A stretch of 64,000 bases of DNA from Sipunculus nudus. Lineage: Eukaryota > Annelida > Sipuncula > Golfingiida > Sipunculidae. Location of the stretch: assembly GCA_026874595.1 (NCBI GenBank), contig CM049307.1, forward strand, positions 51,705,370 through 51,769,369. Direction: 5' to 3'. The translations under genes were made by a program, and so were the position numbers. The notes below the pieces were generated by a model. It was given only the letters and a program-made list of their open reading frames with translations, made no database searches and was not told the DNA's origin. Below are positions 1 through 12,849 of the stretch, piece after piece; the first letter of the stretch is position 1, and each line of letters begins with the position of its first letter.

Positions 1-797
1 TATAGATCGGCCCCCGATAGCAGCCACGTCGAATAATTGGGAGGCTTTACCAATCAGAATTCAAAAAGGGCGTTGGTATGCGACACAAAAGTACTCAAAA
101 ACATCAACCAGGCATTAATGTTTTCTGCAGACAGTTGGTGGCAATGGGACATAAACCGGCTAACTGAAGAACGGAATAACACCTTTCTCTGACCACGCCC
201 AAATCCACAAATTGTAGTTGGGTGCCAGACATGTTTTTTTTCAGCTTAAAGACTTCAGCATTTGTTAATGACTTTATAAAACCAAACTGGTCACGGTTGA
301 TCTTATCAGAAATACACCTTGTATAAGCTATAATTATACAAATTGCTTTGATACAGGGTGAAGAAAAGTAATCATATCTTTAGAATTTGGAAAGCAATAT
401 ACATGAATGACACACCAGATGAAAGCTATAAATGTCTACTATCAACTGACATCGAACTTGTTTTAAAAAAGGCACACATAATATGTTATAACTAAATACT
501 ATTTTTATATAACTTTGTCTTGCAAAATTACAATTTCGGTGCAAGTACATTTCAAAACAGGCTGATATTTTACAGAAAGCTACCACTTTCATACTGCTAT
601 CAGGCATTTTTATTATCTTCACACATACACCTTTCATAAAATCATTGATAGCAATTGTCACCTGTTTGGTACCGATGAACCCTCTGGCTGATGTACTATA
701 AGGAGAAAAGACCACTCAGTGTTCCTGACGAGTGAAGGCCAGTAGGGGCCCTGATAAAACAGAGCTGTCGAACACAAGTAAGTGTGTTTAAGTCCTG

Positions 798-798
<1 letters not shown>

Positions 799-844
<46 letters not shown>
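799..844. repeat. (TA)n microsatellite
   Basis: Pure TA run. Confidence 0.9.
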
Positions 845-846
<2 letters not shown>

Positions 847-1849
847 CGAAAGTTAAGATAAATACTGACGTCTTTTAGATAGACTAAGTAGTTTATTAAT
901 ACACGAGCTTTAGAAGTACAAAGACTTCTTCGTCAGGTTGTAATTAAGTTCCCACTTAATTTGTCCCACGCTTCGGTGTTGGTATTAGGTCCGTCGATGT
1001 TAATGTTGCAGCAGGTATATATGGTCTGATTGGCAGAATACACCCTTTAGATACAACATATTTACCGATTTGCATTCATGTCAGATCATTTTAAAAAATA
1101 CTCAGTATTCCTCAAATTGTTTTATTATTGTGCATTCTCATTAACGCCATAATAACAACACTAATATCACAAACACATATTAAACATATATAAAACTTAC
1201 GTACGTCATTGCAGTGTTTTGATCATGAATATGGATTCTGTCTTGTCTCTCCGCCGACTACTAGCAAACTGTATTGGTGTGTCTCTGCTTGACAAGGAAG
1301 TAAACACTTAGGCCCAGAGAACTCACTGAACTCCTTGATATTTAGCGATGAAAATAATCCTTCCACATGCAAAGCAATACTAATATTCGTTTATAAATGT
1401 TAAGTATCTCCGACTGCCACCAAACACACTACTGGGCCACCCCACCCGGTTCCAATTTTTTTTTGTGTGTAGACTATTCAAGCGTACGATAGCGCCTTTT
1501 CAGTAATTGGAGTAGTGCGTATAGTTCTTTATGTAAATAGGTGCCCTGTCAATCATATACTATAGTCTTCTACGTGGCGTGTCGCTTACGAATATAAATT
1601 AGTATAATGAGCAAACTTATTCAGGATGTACTGATGGATAGTGCACAGCATATACTAAAACAAATTGCATCAGAAATAACACAAACAAATACATATAGAC
1701 AGATAACGATACACACTATGAAATTGACAAGATAGTTTAGTTGCACACACTTCTTATTTCGACAAAGGTGTAAGATTTACATAATAAAAAGAGTGTTCGA
1801 TATGTTCCATTTCGTGAATATATATGCATTTTACACACAGACATATGTG

Positions 1850-2115
1850 TGTGTGTCACAGGGTGAGAATGTTTGATGGATCGTGGAATTTGAATTTATT
1901 GGAGCACTGTGACAGTCACACCCTAACAAAGATGTTCTGTCCCCAGAACGCCGGGATACCAACCCAAGGGTCACATCAGTGAACAAGGTTGAGGTAATCA
2001 CACAAACCACATTGGGCGCTTTATGTCACAGGCTGAGAATAACTGATGGGCCGATTATGAAATCGAACCCGCAAAACTGGCTCATGAGATCGCCGTTCTG
2101 ATCGCTTCGCGAGAA
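1850..2115 (-). repeat. SINE-like relic with direct repeats
   Basis: GTCACAGGxTGAGAAT recurs at about 1,856 and 2,027. On the minus strand GCGGGTTCGATTTC looks like a worn B-box preceded by GCGAAGCGATCAGAACGGCG. Confidence 0.38.
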
Positions 2116-2322
2116 ATGTATTTTTTATCAAGGAAATTGGACCGCTTATTATTGGACTGCAGATTCTTCATCTGTGAATAAACAGAAGTTGGAGTAAGTA
2201 CTGAAGGACTGGATGTAATGAAGGGCCGCCTGGTGGAGCCACTGTTACTCCTCCGATAAATACAATATATTACTAAATATATAAGCCTGGTTTACATGTA
2301 TAAACATATGTATCATATACAA

Positions 2323-2323
<1 letters not shown>

Positions 2324-2373
<50 letters not shown>
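2324..2373. repeat. (TA)n microsatellite
   Basis: Pure TA run. Confidence 0.9.
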
Positions 2374-2377
<4 letters not shown>

Positions 2378-3508
2378 ATGCCTAATTGCTTCACTGAGAT
2401 TTTTTTTATGGTGGCCATATAGAGGAAAATATAGTAAATAGACCATTATGACACGCTTGCTATGGTTCCATAAACTTCAGGACAAAAAGGAGTTCCCGAG
2501 GCGTGGCTATAGTAAATTGCTTCGAATGTCTACACCGTCAATTGTAATACAGTTTCATATGCAGTTATGGGCTACATAGATCTTAGCATCAGGTAACTTT
2601 ATTATGTATGGTCAACATATAATTCACTTGGTCACTAGATAGAAACGTATACAAGAAGCCCAAGTTTATCTGTATAATGTTAGAATGCTAGCAACCAAAT
2701 ACAAAACATTTCATGTTCAGGTCCCAGTGTACAGAATTTTATATGACCATAAAATATATTGGGGATATATAGTTAATATTCTTAGGACTTGAAGAATATC
2801 CTTGTGCCTTTTACATGGCTAGCTTCGAGTCATCAGCAATATAATGTTGGCGCAGCATTTCTGTCTGATCATAATATACTGAATGTAAGAACATAAGAGC
2901 AGTTTTCTTATAACGGTTTTACTTTTTTCACTGAATTACACCATGCACACCATGTGATCCAATGTATCGAATACGTTGTTCTTATAATATAAAAAAGTAC
3001 TAAAAGGTTGAATGTGCCAACGTATACTTATTGTAAACGTTAAACTTTTATTTCCACGACCTATCTCTACCTGTGAAGGGGATTATCATGTGTCAACATG
3101 GGGTATAGTCGACCAACAAACGGGTTAACGACCAGCAAATGCCTGCAGTGACATTATCGAGTACAACCTTGGATTGGAACAACAACATATGATACGGATA
3201 TAAATCAACCGGATGTATCATGGCTATTAAAAAGGAACCGTATAATATTCACGTGTGTTGTTGAAACCGGGATAATTTAATTTGGTGACTAGAGAAAAAT
3301 GAGTCATAGCGCATTATAAACTTTATTTAACATGGAGCCAAATTTATTCAGTATATGTCATTTAAAAGATTTCATAAATATTCTGATATATTTTGAACTG
3401 TTTATTTCTTGTTGTGCTGCCCTATAGAAGCATACGCGGCAGTGGAAGGAGGATCGTTAGTTCCCTGAATGTTATACCATTATAATTGACAGGAAGAACA
3501 TTCCTTTC

Positions 3509-3765
3509 TCATAACTGTGTTGTTTGGTTCCCTCTGGGTAACTGATAAAACCGTATCGGGTAAATCCCCTCCAGACTAAAGTAAGAACCACAGGTCTGAT
3601 CTCTGATATGTTTTGCCATATTGAAGTTATAAGACTGTGTGGCGGTATGCGTCCATGCATTGTCATTGTAAATTGTAACAGTAACCGTTCCAGTAACTTT
3701 TTTTATTAGGCCGGCGGTAGATACTGCATGGATCAAGGTCACACGCACAGTATGGATATGTAAGT
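3509..3765 (-). pseudogene. Possible orphan exon or degraded coding fragment
   Basis: Minus-strand open frame reading TVTVTIYNDNAWTHTATQSY and later GSYFSLEGIYPIRFYQLPRG, which looks like a beta-rich extracellular protein rather than random AT-rich translation. It ends in a stop, and a related continuation (VLPVNYNGITFREL) lies in another frame. Family not recognised; no exon partner found. Confidence 0.25.
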
Positions 3766-4599
3766 ATACGGCGATGGTCCATGTAAGCTTACACTTACGT
3801 TAGGTATGGTCATTGAGTATACTAGAGGGAACATTAGGTACTGCAAGGAAGACGTACCGTAGTCGCGGAGATCACACGTGTGAATCGTTCACGAGAACAA
3901 CGTAACTTAGGTATCTTAAGTCTTGTTGTTAACCCTAGTCGTATATATTCTTAGAAAATGAGATACATACATGACAGGTTCTTGCGGTCAACAACAACTA
4001 AAATTGATGACAAATGATTTGAAATATGTGTCGTCAAACGATTTCCGTGCATATAATCCAATGGATGGGGAGGTTCATGTGTGCATGAGATGTGCGCTAA
4101 GGTACTCTTTATATTAATAAACTAGACAACGAGACATAACAAAATTAGTGAGGGCAGACTATTGGTAACCCTGCAATAACCGGCATTATAGCCATCCCCC
4201 CGACTGCTTAAAAGAGCACAATTTAGGGGTAGGGGAAACGTAAACGTTTATATCTTTGGATATACAAAGCACAGAACAACAAATGACCACTTAAATTGTT
4301 GATATATAAGTCCCCTATCCATTACAGTTATCAGTCTATAAATTAGTATGATAATGAGGTCACAAGCGGTCAAAAGGTGGCAAAAATCTGGAATAAATGA
4401 AAATTTTACAAATCTCCATTTAGGAGTTATGTTACATGAAACACGCAAAAAGAATCCTGTCGAGAACAGCCTCTACCTTTGATATAATCGGTAAGAGATA
4501 CGAGAGGCAAGCACACCTGTGAAAGAGGCACATATAGCCGACATAATAGCAACCTTCAAGCACTTACACAAATGTTAGGACTGGAATATAGTTGTCACC

Positions 4600-5550
4600 A
4601 ATCGGGACTTAAACAAAGAACCCAAACTTAGCCCCGACGAAATTGATATGACGAGCGCATCAATGAGCATGTACAACGTTTCGATCTGGTAGAACTTGGG
4701 ACAGGAACAAATGCAGAAGCAATAAAAAAAACTGTACAGCTCCTGGTCCTTCAACTGCAGAAAGAAAAATTTGGAAATCAACAACAAGCTTATGCAGCAG
4801 CCGTCAAGAGAGCAACCCAACCACCAGGTGTTATCCTATCGTTCTGTAAGGGCCGATCAAGTGAAAATACATGGATCCCCCAGCAGAGAAATTGCACAAA
4901 CACAAAAAAGTACAATCATACTATGATATCACAAAAGAAACATTGGTAAAACAGACGTACCAAAAGTATATGGGCACAGGGTTTGTCGGGATAATCACAG
5001 CAATCGGGAGTCAAATACGGATGATTTCTTGTACCAGTGGCAGGAAAAACAACGAACGGCCCGGAATTGGGAATGTATTCAAACTAAACGCAATAATACA
5101 ACCATCAGAAGTGGTGCAAAGTATACTCACTTATTGGGTGCCGTGTTCATGTGAATTCATTTCTGAGGAAAGTGTAAATGAAGAGACACTTGAACAGATT
5201 TCACATCCAGATACGGGTATGAATTTTTTTTAAACTGACTATAAACTGAATGGACATTACCACACTGATGAAAGAGGACTTCTGGCCAGATGGAATCTGG
5301 TGTAGAAAGTTCTTTAGAAAGAGCAATAACGTGTCTACAATAACTAAATCTCCATCTTGATTATGGCTTCTTAACAATACTCTACAGGTTCAACAGTACA
5401 GGTTTCTAAGAGACAGTATATTAAACACGTAATGAAAGAACAAAACGCTTATATTATGTTTCGTCAGGAAACCTGGCTTCAAAATAGTAGTGAAGATGAT
5501 TTAAAGGTTTCACACACAAATCAATATTAATATAATCCTTTGGTAGGTGG
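4600..5550 (+). mobile_element. Decayed non-LTR retrotransposon (ORF1 end and ORF2 start)
   Basis: Broken coding sequence with the ORF1 motif MKEDFWPDGIWCRKFF at about 5,268-5,317, followed by an ORF2-like piece with RQETWLQ at about 5,460-5,490. The same two landmarks occur in order in the larger element at 29-34 kb (GIGCRKFF and QETWLI). An open frame at 4,871-5,233 belongs to this relic and has no recognised domain. Confidence 0.6.
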
Positions 5551-5694
5551 ACTTGGTCAAATATTGCTTCTCTATCTTATTCGTAGTTTTACTTGCTTCT
5601 AATACCTAGGCTTTTGTCTTTTATTGGTCTATTTTATTCAAGGATACACTTGCTTCTGGTTGGTAATATATGTAATATGTTTAATTGTTTCGTC

Positions 5695-5809
5695 TAACTT
5701 CAGCAGTCTGTATGATTGTTCTGGAACTGTGAGCCTACTGGTCAGTGTGACAAAATGTCTATTGCCTTTCTCTATAAAGCAGGCGACCTTCCACCTTTTC
5801 GCGTCCACG
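5695..5809 (+). pseudogene. Decayed EGF exon a (related to exons 7-13)
   Basis: Reads DCSG in one frame, then NCEPTGQCDKMS and KAGDLPP in the next, matching the NCS..NCDPPGQCDKRSGTC..KAGYKPPLC pattern of exons 7-13. It has a frameshift after DCSG and lost cysteines (TCLC has become AFLY, LC is gone). A donor-like G|GTATTT and an acceptor-like cttcAG remain. Confidence 0.7.
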
Positions 5810-5974
5810 GTATTTATACAGAGCCATATATATATATATGGCGGGTTAGTCATAATACAGGATCAAAGACGACTCCGAAGAGTTTGTTCTCGACCCTCAT
5901 CAAAGTACGAGTATTATTATCAACGCTGTGATTATATTTAAATAATCACTTTAAACATATTCGATATTTCGTAG

Positions 5975-6094
5975 AATGTCCACAGGGAAAGTATGGATTT
6001 TATTGTACAAAAGATTGTTCTGGTAACTGTGACCCTGCTCGTCATTGTGACAAAACGTCGGGGATCTCTGTTTGTAAAACTGGGTGCGTTGACG
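5975..6094 (+). pseudogene. Decayed EGF exon b, frame still open
   Basis: Acceptor atttcgtAG, donor G|GTTAGT, phase 1-1, 120 bp. Reads ECPQGKYGFYC...NCDPARHCDKTSG. Compared with the 135-bp exons it has lost one Cys and four or five codons where GYxPPL should be. It could still be spliced, but the fold is damaged. Confidence 0.72.
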
Positions 6095-6696
6095 GTTAGT
6101 ATTTTATAGGTTACCAAGATTTCGAAAGCCTATCTCAATATAATCTCAATACCATGCATATAAGCATCCGAACCACGTGTCAACCCATTGCTCAGTAAAA
6201 CACTTAAACCACAATAACAATTGGCTGATGTGAATATACGAATGCACGACTTCCTTACGATAGACGCAGACTTTATAAATATCGGAAATTTTGATAAAAA
6301 TAAAATATAACTGCTCCATCACTACCCCGACTGCGGAATAAGAGGAGGGCAGAGCCAGTCTAACACGAGGATTGGGAGCTGAATCTCGAATTCAAACCCC
6401 TTCAATACCTTATTTGCTGCAATGTCTAAACACATGGAGTATTCTAGGTCATATGCATTTAAAACTTGAAAATAATTCAGAGTGCTTACCAATAATATAT
6501 CATTCAATGCCTTTTCCTCATCCAATGATATTATATTTATCTTTTAAATGTATGATATAATACAGTCTTCATTGGATAATTTCCCTTGTTGTAATGTTAG
6601 TTTCCTTCAACCTAACCGCCTTCCCTGTACATTGAAACCATGCAAAACCTTTTGTACGATATCTCCATGTAAGTCTGTATCATATTCTTATGAAAC

Positions 6697-6838
6697 CTGA
6701 AAGGACGGCAGGTTTGGGGTCAACTGTACCGAAACATGTAACTAACATAATCAAACAGACATATGCGTAATGCAAGTTGAATATGCAGACAAAGTGGATG
6801 GATCCAAATAGGATGGCATGGAGCTTCATGTCAAAAAG
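6697..6838 (+). pseudogene. Decayed EGF exon c (related to exons 6 and 15)
   Basis: Reads GRFGVNCTETCN, stop, HNQTDIC, then after a frameshift GWHGASCQKG before donor G|GTAATT. This matches the FGxxCxxxCxC...GWxGxxCxxG form of exons 6 and 15. Confidence 0.62.
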
Positions 6839-7479
6839 GTAATTTCTTTTTGAACCATTTAAACAAATCACTTTTTTGATTTCAACAAGAGCAGCTTCTG
6901 GTATTGATGACTGACAATTTGTGATGTGGTTGGGCGCATCGGCAAAGAAATAAGAATTTGATAATTTTTCACTTCTGCTAATTCTATATTACAGCAATGA
7001 TCTACCTTTTATTTAGCGGTATTTAATTTTTAATTTTATTGTTTAAACTTCCATTTTTATGCTTCATACAACTTACGCGTGCCCGGTCAGACATGGTGAA
7101 GTGGTTTAAGATAAATCATCAGATACACCATATATTATGTTATATGCAAAATAAGAGCCCTTGTCATTCAACATTCTGTGCAGGACATAAATATATAACG
7201 GATATAATGACATCTTGCAAATATATGTAGAATACGGACCACGGGGTACGGAACAGGATTATGGGCAATTACCGGAGTCTTTACGGTATAATTTCTAACG
7301 ACACCGACGGTGCTAGTCATTACTTGTTTGTAAGTGTATTCGTAACTTAGCTTCTGAGTAATTTTGAGTGTTTTAATTTAAAGGAACCACGATATTTGAA
7401 TGCCATATTTGTATTTTGCTTGAATCCTTAACGAGTTTTTCAAGTTCGATGAATAAAAGCAAAGTATGGTACACATGTA

Positions 7480-7481
<2 letters not shown>

Positions 7482-7540
<59 letters not shown>
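7482..7540. repeat. (TA)n microsatellite
   Basis: Pure TA run; it translates to an artefactual Tyr/Ile frame. Confidence 0.9.
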
Positions 7541-7543
<3 letters not shown>

Positions 7544-7689
7544 TGATAGTTCATTGCTGTTTAATATTCAAAAGTACCTTTTTTTAAGCGAAATCGTCTT
7601 CCAAAACCCGATCGAACGAGACTCTGAAAGTAAATGTATTTTAATTAATTTTATTTTTTTTTTAATAACGTTATATAAATATAGTGTCT

Positions 7690-7870
7690 GAACGATCGAG
7701 GGTAAAACGGTCGGCTGTCTCCGCTGGCGACCCGGATTCCATCCCCTGTGTGGCCATGAGAGTGGGATGTAGTTGCCCGTCCAAGGCCGATGGCTTACTC
7801 CGGTTTCCTTCACCCCTACACACCACAGAACGGCATCATCTGAGCGATTGAAGTTGCCCTGGTTAGTTTA
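7690..7870 (+). mobile_element. SINE-like fragment
   Basis: GGCGACCCGGATTCCATCCC resembles a Pol III B-box region; it is followed by GTGTGGCCATGAGAGTGGG and CTCCGGTTTCCTTCACCCC, a sequence common downstream of tRNA-type SINE heads in invertebrates. The head is worn. Confidence 0.5.
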
Positions 7871-9017
7871 ATAACTATTTGTATAACATATGTAAAACAA
7901 ATAAGCTTATACCAATTGATATGTTACAGTGTTACGATGTATTACATATTGTTAGGAAATCTATAGCAGATATCAACGCAGTAATATCTTGAATGAAATA
8001 GTTTCTAATATTTAGTATGATCTCCAGGTATCGCCACGCTTGCAGGACAGACTTCGGTCAAAGAACAGGCGGTAAGTCTTAGACCTGTAAAAAATTAAGA
8101 AATACGCCATCCACTTGTACATGGTGGTTATGCAGATATATTAAATCACGATACAAGTTTAATTGGGCTATTCGTGCGAAACATCGAATAATTGTATGTT
8201 TCAACTGGATTATACTATCCTTTTTTCAATGTTTGCCCATTATCGATAAGTATTCTTGCGGTATAAATTTGGCATAATATGCGATGCAAATAAATTACAG
8301 TATATGAATGCTCCCGTATGGTTCTTTGTAGACTGGAATAGGCGACTTATATGAGAACAGTAAATAGTTTTTCATATTTTTTTAGTAATATAGTGGTGCA
8401 CATGCTATATGCTTTTTGTGTTGAAGGCTCACGTCCCAATGTTAACCAAAAATATAAAAATGCAGGAAGTATAAATATACAATATTTATTGATGTTCATA
8501 AATTGTATCTGATCAAGACAAGCGATTTTTATTTTAATTTTGTTCTTGTTTAATTACCAAAAATGTCCTTGTGACATCTTACTTCAAACGTTTTAAATTG
8601 ATTGTAAATTAATTACGTTTCAGGAGCGGCAAAGGAAGAAAACCAAGGACTTATGAACGGCTGCATTTCAACAAGGACCACAGTCTGAAAGCTCCGAAAA
8701 TGTATGACCAACATTCAGGAAGGTGAAGTTGAAAGAGCTTAAAAATACAAAAATCAAAGGAGGAATAATTTCACAGCAGAATAAGACAATAACGGTAATA
8801 TGTTATTTTTATTCCCAATTCCGCTTCATTCCCAATTCCAGCCATATCATGTCACCCTAAAGCTAAACGAGAATAAATGCTTAGAATATCATATCTTGGC
8901 TTCATAAGATGTGTCACCGAAATTCGTAATAATCAAAGTTATTTCAAGTAGGGAACTGGAAATTTGAAATTTCTGAAATTAAGTATGATAATCCATCTTG
9001 GAATTTTTTTTTCTCTC

Positions 9018-9870
9018 AAACCAGACAGACGGTGCCACCTATCCTTGCTTTTCTTTAAAATAAATAAATGCCCTTTTCTCAGGAGTAATATTGGTGTAAA
9101 ATTGTGTATATCCATAGATCTTGAACTCCTCCATCTTGTAATCAAGACTAGTGCCATCATCTGCGAAATTTTTCCCATGGCGTCCATCCGTACATGTGCT
9201 TTGGGTGAAATTGTTGAAGTCTCAGGAGTGAGTCAAGGTATTGGTCTGAATTGTTGCATGTTCGTTCCATCTTGGAAAGTTTTCTTTTAAAGTAGACAGG
9301 TGGCGCATCTTACCTTTCCGTTTTCGTAGAATAAGTTAATGTCCTTTTCTCAGGAGTGCCTCACAGTATTGGCCTGAATTATCAATAGATCTTGGACTCT
9401 TCCATCTTCTACTCAAGACTGGTGGCACCATCTGCAATCGTTTTCTTGTGGCGCCCATATGTGCATGTGCTTTAGGTGAAAATTGCCCATATCTCTGGAG
9501 TGGGTCAAGGCATTGTTCTGAAATTTGGCATGTTCATCCATCTTCGAAAGTTGTCATGTAAACCAAATAGGCTGCGCCACCTACCTTCTGGTTTTCGTAG
9601 AATAAATTAGTGCCCTTTTCACAGGAGTGATTTGTAGTATTGGCCTGAAATTGTGCATATCCATAGATCTCGGACTCCTCCCTTTTATACTTAAGACTGG
9701 TGGGGCCATCTAAAATCGTTTTCCTGTGGCGTCCATTTATAGCTTTGGGTAAAAAGTGATCATATCCCAGGAGTGTGTCAAGGTATTGAAATTTGACATG
9801 CTCATCTATCTTGGAAAGTTTTTTTTGTAAACCAGACAGTTGGCGCGACTTACCTTTCCGTTTTTGTTTA
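9018..9870 (+). repeat. Tandem array of 269-bp units
   Basis: Landmarks ACCAGACAG/TGGCGC recur at 9,021, 9,290, 9,558 and 9,828 (steps 269, 268, 270). Each unit also has CTTTTCTCAGGAGTG, CATAGATCTTGGACTC and CATCTTGGAAAGTTTTC. No coding frame is shared by the units. Confidence 0.75.
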
Positions 9871-10190
9871 AAGGGACATAATCAGGATTATATATTATGC
9901 CGCTTATTTCACACTATCAGTTCAGTTTTGTTTCATACAAAAGTTTCCCAGCAGAACAATCTAAGCACACAATCTAATTTCCTCGCATACGGCTGTTTAA
10001 CACCACGTGTGTCTGTTTACCATAATAAGGTCGCTTGACTGGAGGTTCGGTTAATAGGGGCAACACGCGGTGTTTTGGCCAGTGGGAACATGTATTATAT
10101 TTTTTGGCCAAGTCAGTCAGGGCATCTCCTGATTGACACGTGTTGTGGCTCTGCGTTGCACACGGCCCGAAACACTGTGTTTTGGGGGAC
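9868..10190 (+). mobile_element. TTAA-type MITE, 5' part
   Basis: Begins TTAAAGGGACATAATCAGGA and follows the same sequence as the fuller copies at 24.1 and 58.7 kb, then diverges. Confidence 0.6.
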
Positions 10191-11168
10191 GAAATAGAAA
10201 ATCGCCGACCCTGGGCGAGCCGCTACAACCTACTCTCATGGCAACACTGGAAATAAAACCTTGGCCGCCAGTGGAGAGATATTAGCGTTTTACCACTCGA
10301 ATTTTAATTATATTGAACGAGATATAGCTTTAAATTCTTAAAATTGATAAATACAGTAGATTTCAGCAAAATATTCATCAAATAACTTTTACAATTCGAT
10401 GTGCTGGTATAAAAAAGCAATTCTAACACAAATTTATTTCTAACAAAACAAGAATTTCCTAACAGGGTCATTATACAGACTTTAAACCCTGATAAATAAA
10501 TTTCCCGATCCTAAAAACATTGAGGTAGAGCACTTGCAATGCATTCTTGGGCGAAAATAACCGGATCTGTTTCTATTTATAATTTGGCGGCCATCTTGGT
10601 CGCCATATTGGATTATGATCAAGATATGGGGAATTCCGCTTGGCCACGAATATGAAAATATTGAATATGGAATATCTGAACAAGTATTATGCCAAGTTTT
10701 TATCTACTTTCATCTACTGCACGATTCTTCTAATTATTTAGCTGGACTAATGGGAATGTTAGGCAAATCTAGATAAAAAACGGCTAATGAGTTCCTGGAG
10801 AGGTTTGAGCCTCAAAAATTTAATTTTGCAGGCCCAAAACATAGAAAAAGAGTAGTTGCAATGTTTTCTCGAGAGACCATAATTCAAGTCATTGTTTTTT
10901 TTATCTGGCGTCCATCGTGGCCGCCATCTTGGATTTTGGCCAAGATAATTTATTTTAAGCTTAGCCTTATATCTGGTTCATCATTAAGCTAAAACGTCTT
11001 CCGACTATCTGAGCTAAACCTCTGGACCAGAATGAATGCAGTTTCATTATTATTGCCATATAATTAGGGCGTTTTTTTTAAATATCAGATATACACCAAA
11101 TTGGGCGATATGTAGAGCCGTGAGGAGAAATGATTTACGAACAAGCACTGAACATAAACTCAGATGAG

Positions 11169-11305
11169 TTGAAACTACTCAGACTGATAATGCTCTCAGT
11201 GACTAGTTCTACAAGGAAAACTACTCAACTTGAGTAGTTTCGTACGTGAAAACTAATCAAAGTGAGCAGTTTGCAACGAATAAGCTGCTCGGATTAAGTA
11301 GTTTT
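11169..11305. repeat. Series of short quasi-palindromes
   Basis: Three to four imperfect dyads of about 23 bp in a row: AAACTACTCA..TGAGTAGTTT (11,218-11,240), AAACTAATCA..TGAGCAGTTT (about 11,250-11,272) and GCTGCTC..TTAAGTAGTTT (11,284-11,303), with a fourth, weaker one before them. Confidence 0.55.
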
Positions 11306-11935
11306 TTACTAATTTAACTTTCCTTAGATTCCTTTTCAGACTGAGTACATTCAAGGAGCAATAATCACCTCATATTTAAAAAGTAATTTTTTTTATAATA
11401 CGTGGCACTGTACGTTGGAATAGTTTTTACCTCAGACAAAGTTATATTTTAAACATGCATGGTTAGCCCGTTGGTTTTCCGGTTTCTTCTATGTGCAAGA
11501 TTGCGCAAAAGTAACGACTAAACCAATATCAAAGGAGCAGGATTATATCCTGCTTAGCTATTATAAAACTCTGAGGACGCAGTCTCTGATCAAATGAATA
11601 GTTTCTTAAAAATAACAATGATAATAAAATCTGAGGGAACTTAGATTTATTTTTAATAAGGTAGAAAACATACTTAATCTGTGCTGATGAGAACATGCAT
11701 AAGTAAATAAAGCATTAAGACTCCCTCATTTAGAAAGTTGACATGCATGGATCTGCTGCCACAACTTCTGTACAGAACCACCTTTGTTGTTAATGAATTC
11801 GCAGTACATAGGAGGCAGACATAAACCGGCGCAAAATAGCTGAATTAAATATGTAAAGAGACACAATTATAAAGAATATTTGAAAATACAATCTTGACGA
11901 TATCTTGACACTATGTACAAGTAAATATGCAAACA

Positions 11936-11938
<3 letters not shown>

Positions 11939-11980
<42 letters not shown>
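11939..11980. repeat. (TA)n microsatellite
   Basis: TA run. Confidence 0.9.
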
Positions 11981-11984
<4 letters not shown>

Positions 11985-12849
11985 ATAGGTTGTTATGTAA
12001 ACTACAATGTAGGTAAATTATTAGTTTATGGTATATTCTAAACTCCGATCGATCAAAATTAACTCAACACATTCATAGGGTATTAAAACAGGGCTGGATA
12101 TTGTATTTGAATGTTTATACGTGATAAATATTAGACAGACTAACATTAGTTAATGGTTCACGTCTGTTCAGACACACTGACCTGACTTCTAGATCCCTCT
12201 CAAGCAGATTTAGATCTTGGCGCGAACGATCAGTTTACAATCTGGGAATAGTGGCACTCCCACTTTGCTTACATTTATATGGAAAATGATGTTATATTGG
12301 AAAATGAAATCATATTGAGCAGTATAAGCCTCGCCGATGAGATGTTTATGCATGGCAAAGAAAGAGTGAGTAAGCCACACTACTCCGACTTGTAACGTAC
12401 CACGGATAGTTAGCATGTATGCAAAATGGCAGCCAGGTGTCGACAAACTGGGAGAAATAAGGTCGAGATAAGAGATAAGGGAGATTTGACGGAGACTTAA
12501 ATACTCAGAGGAGAGCGTCCACGCGAGGATCTACTGGCAGAAAAAGATTTTGGTGGCAAGTTGACGTTTGAAGTTTAGAGTGGAATAACGCATATTTCGG
12601 AGCACGCCCAAATTCCCACTGAAAGTAGGATGCAGTTATTTTCAGAGAAATGATATTGAAACAACAATGGAAACACTTAGCGAGCAATGAAGAAAATGTA
12701 GAAGATATAGTGGTATTTTTGCCTAACAGTCTACTTATTTACGTTAAATATAACAACACGGATAAAAACAGGCATGCTTTGGCTTTCGTTTTGTTGGATT
12801 GGATTCAGTATGTCCTAAATCCTAGGAATCGATAAACAATTCATTAAAA

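Larger units (their letters stand above)
1..4599. other. Intergenic, no gene recognised
   Basis: AT-rich DNA with two (TA)n tracts, a SINE-like relic and one doubtful minus-strand coding fragment (listed separately). Short open frames here have no recognisable motifs. Confidence 0.6.
6839..9017. other. Intergenic, no gene recognised
   Basis: Holds a (TA)n tract and a SINE-like fragment. At 8,625-8,660 there is a basic stretch (ERQRKKTKDL) after an AG, which might be a worn juxtamembrane exon, but the match is too weak to call. Confidence 0.5.
10191..12849. other. Intergenic, no gene recognised
   Basis: Contains worn repeats with GCCATCTTGG words (about 10,580-10,940), the quasi-palindrome series and a (TA)n tract. 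No coding region seen. Confidence 0.5.

Noticed and set aside
7416-7691. Open frame of 91 codons
   Set aside because: Its centre is a (TA)n tract; no other signal.
8030-8660. Possible relic transmembrane and juxtamembrane exons of the ghost gene (ATCGCC..GCAGGACA, and ERQRKKTKDL)
   Set aside because: Position is right, but similarity is too short to separate from chance without an alignment.
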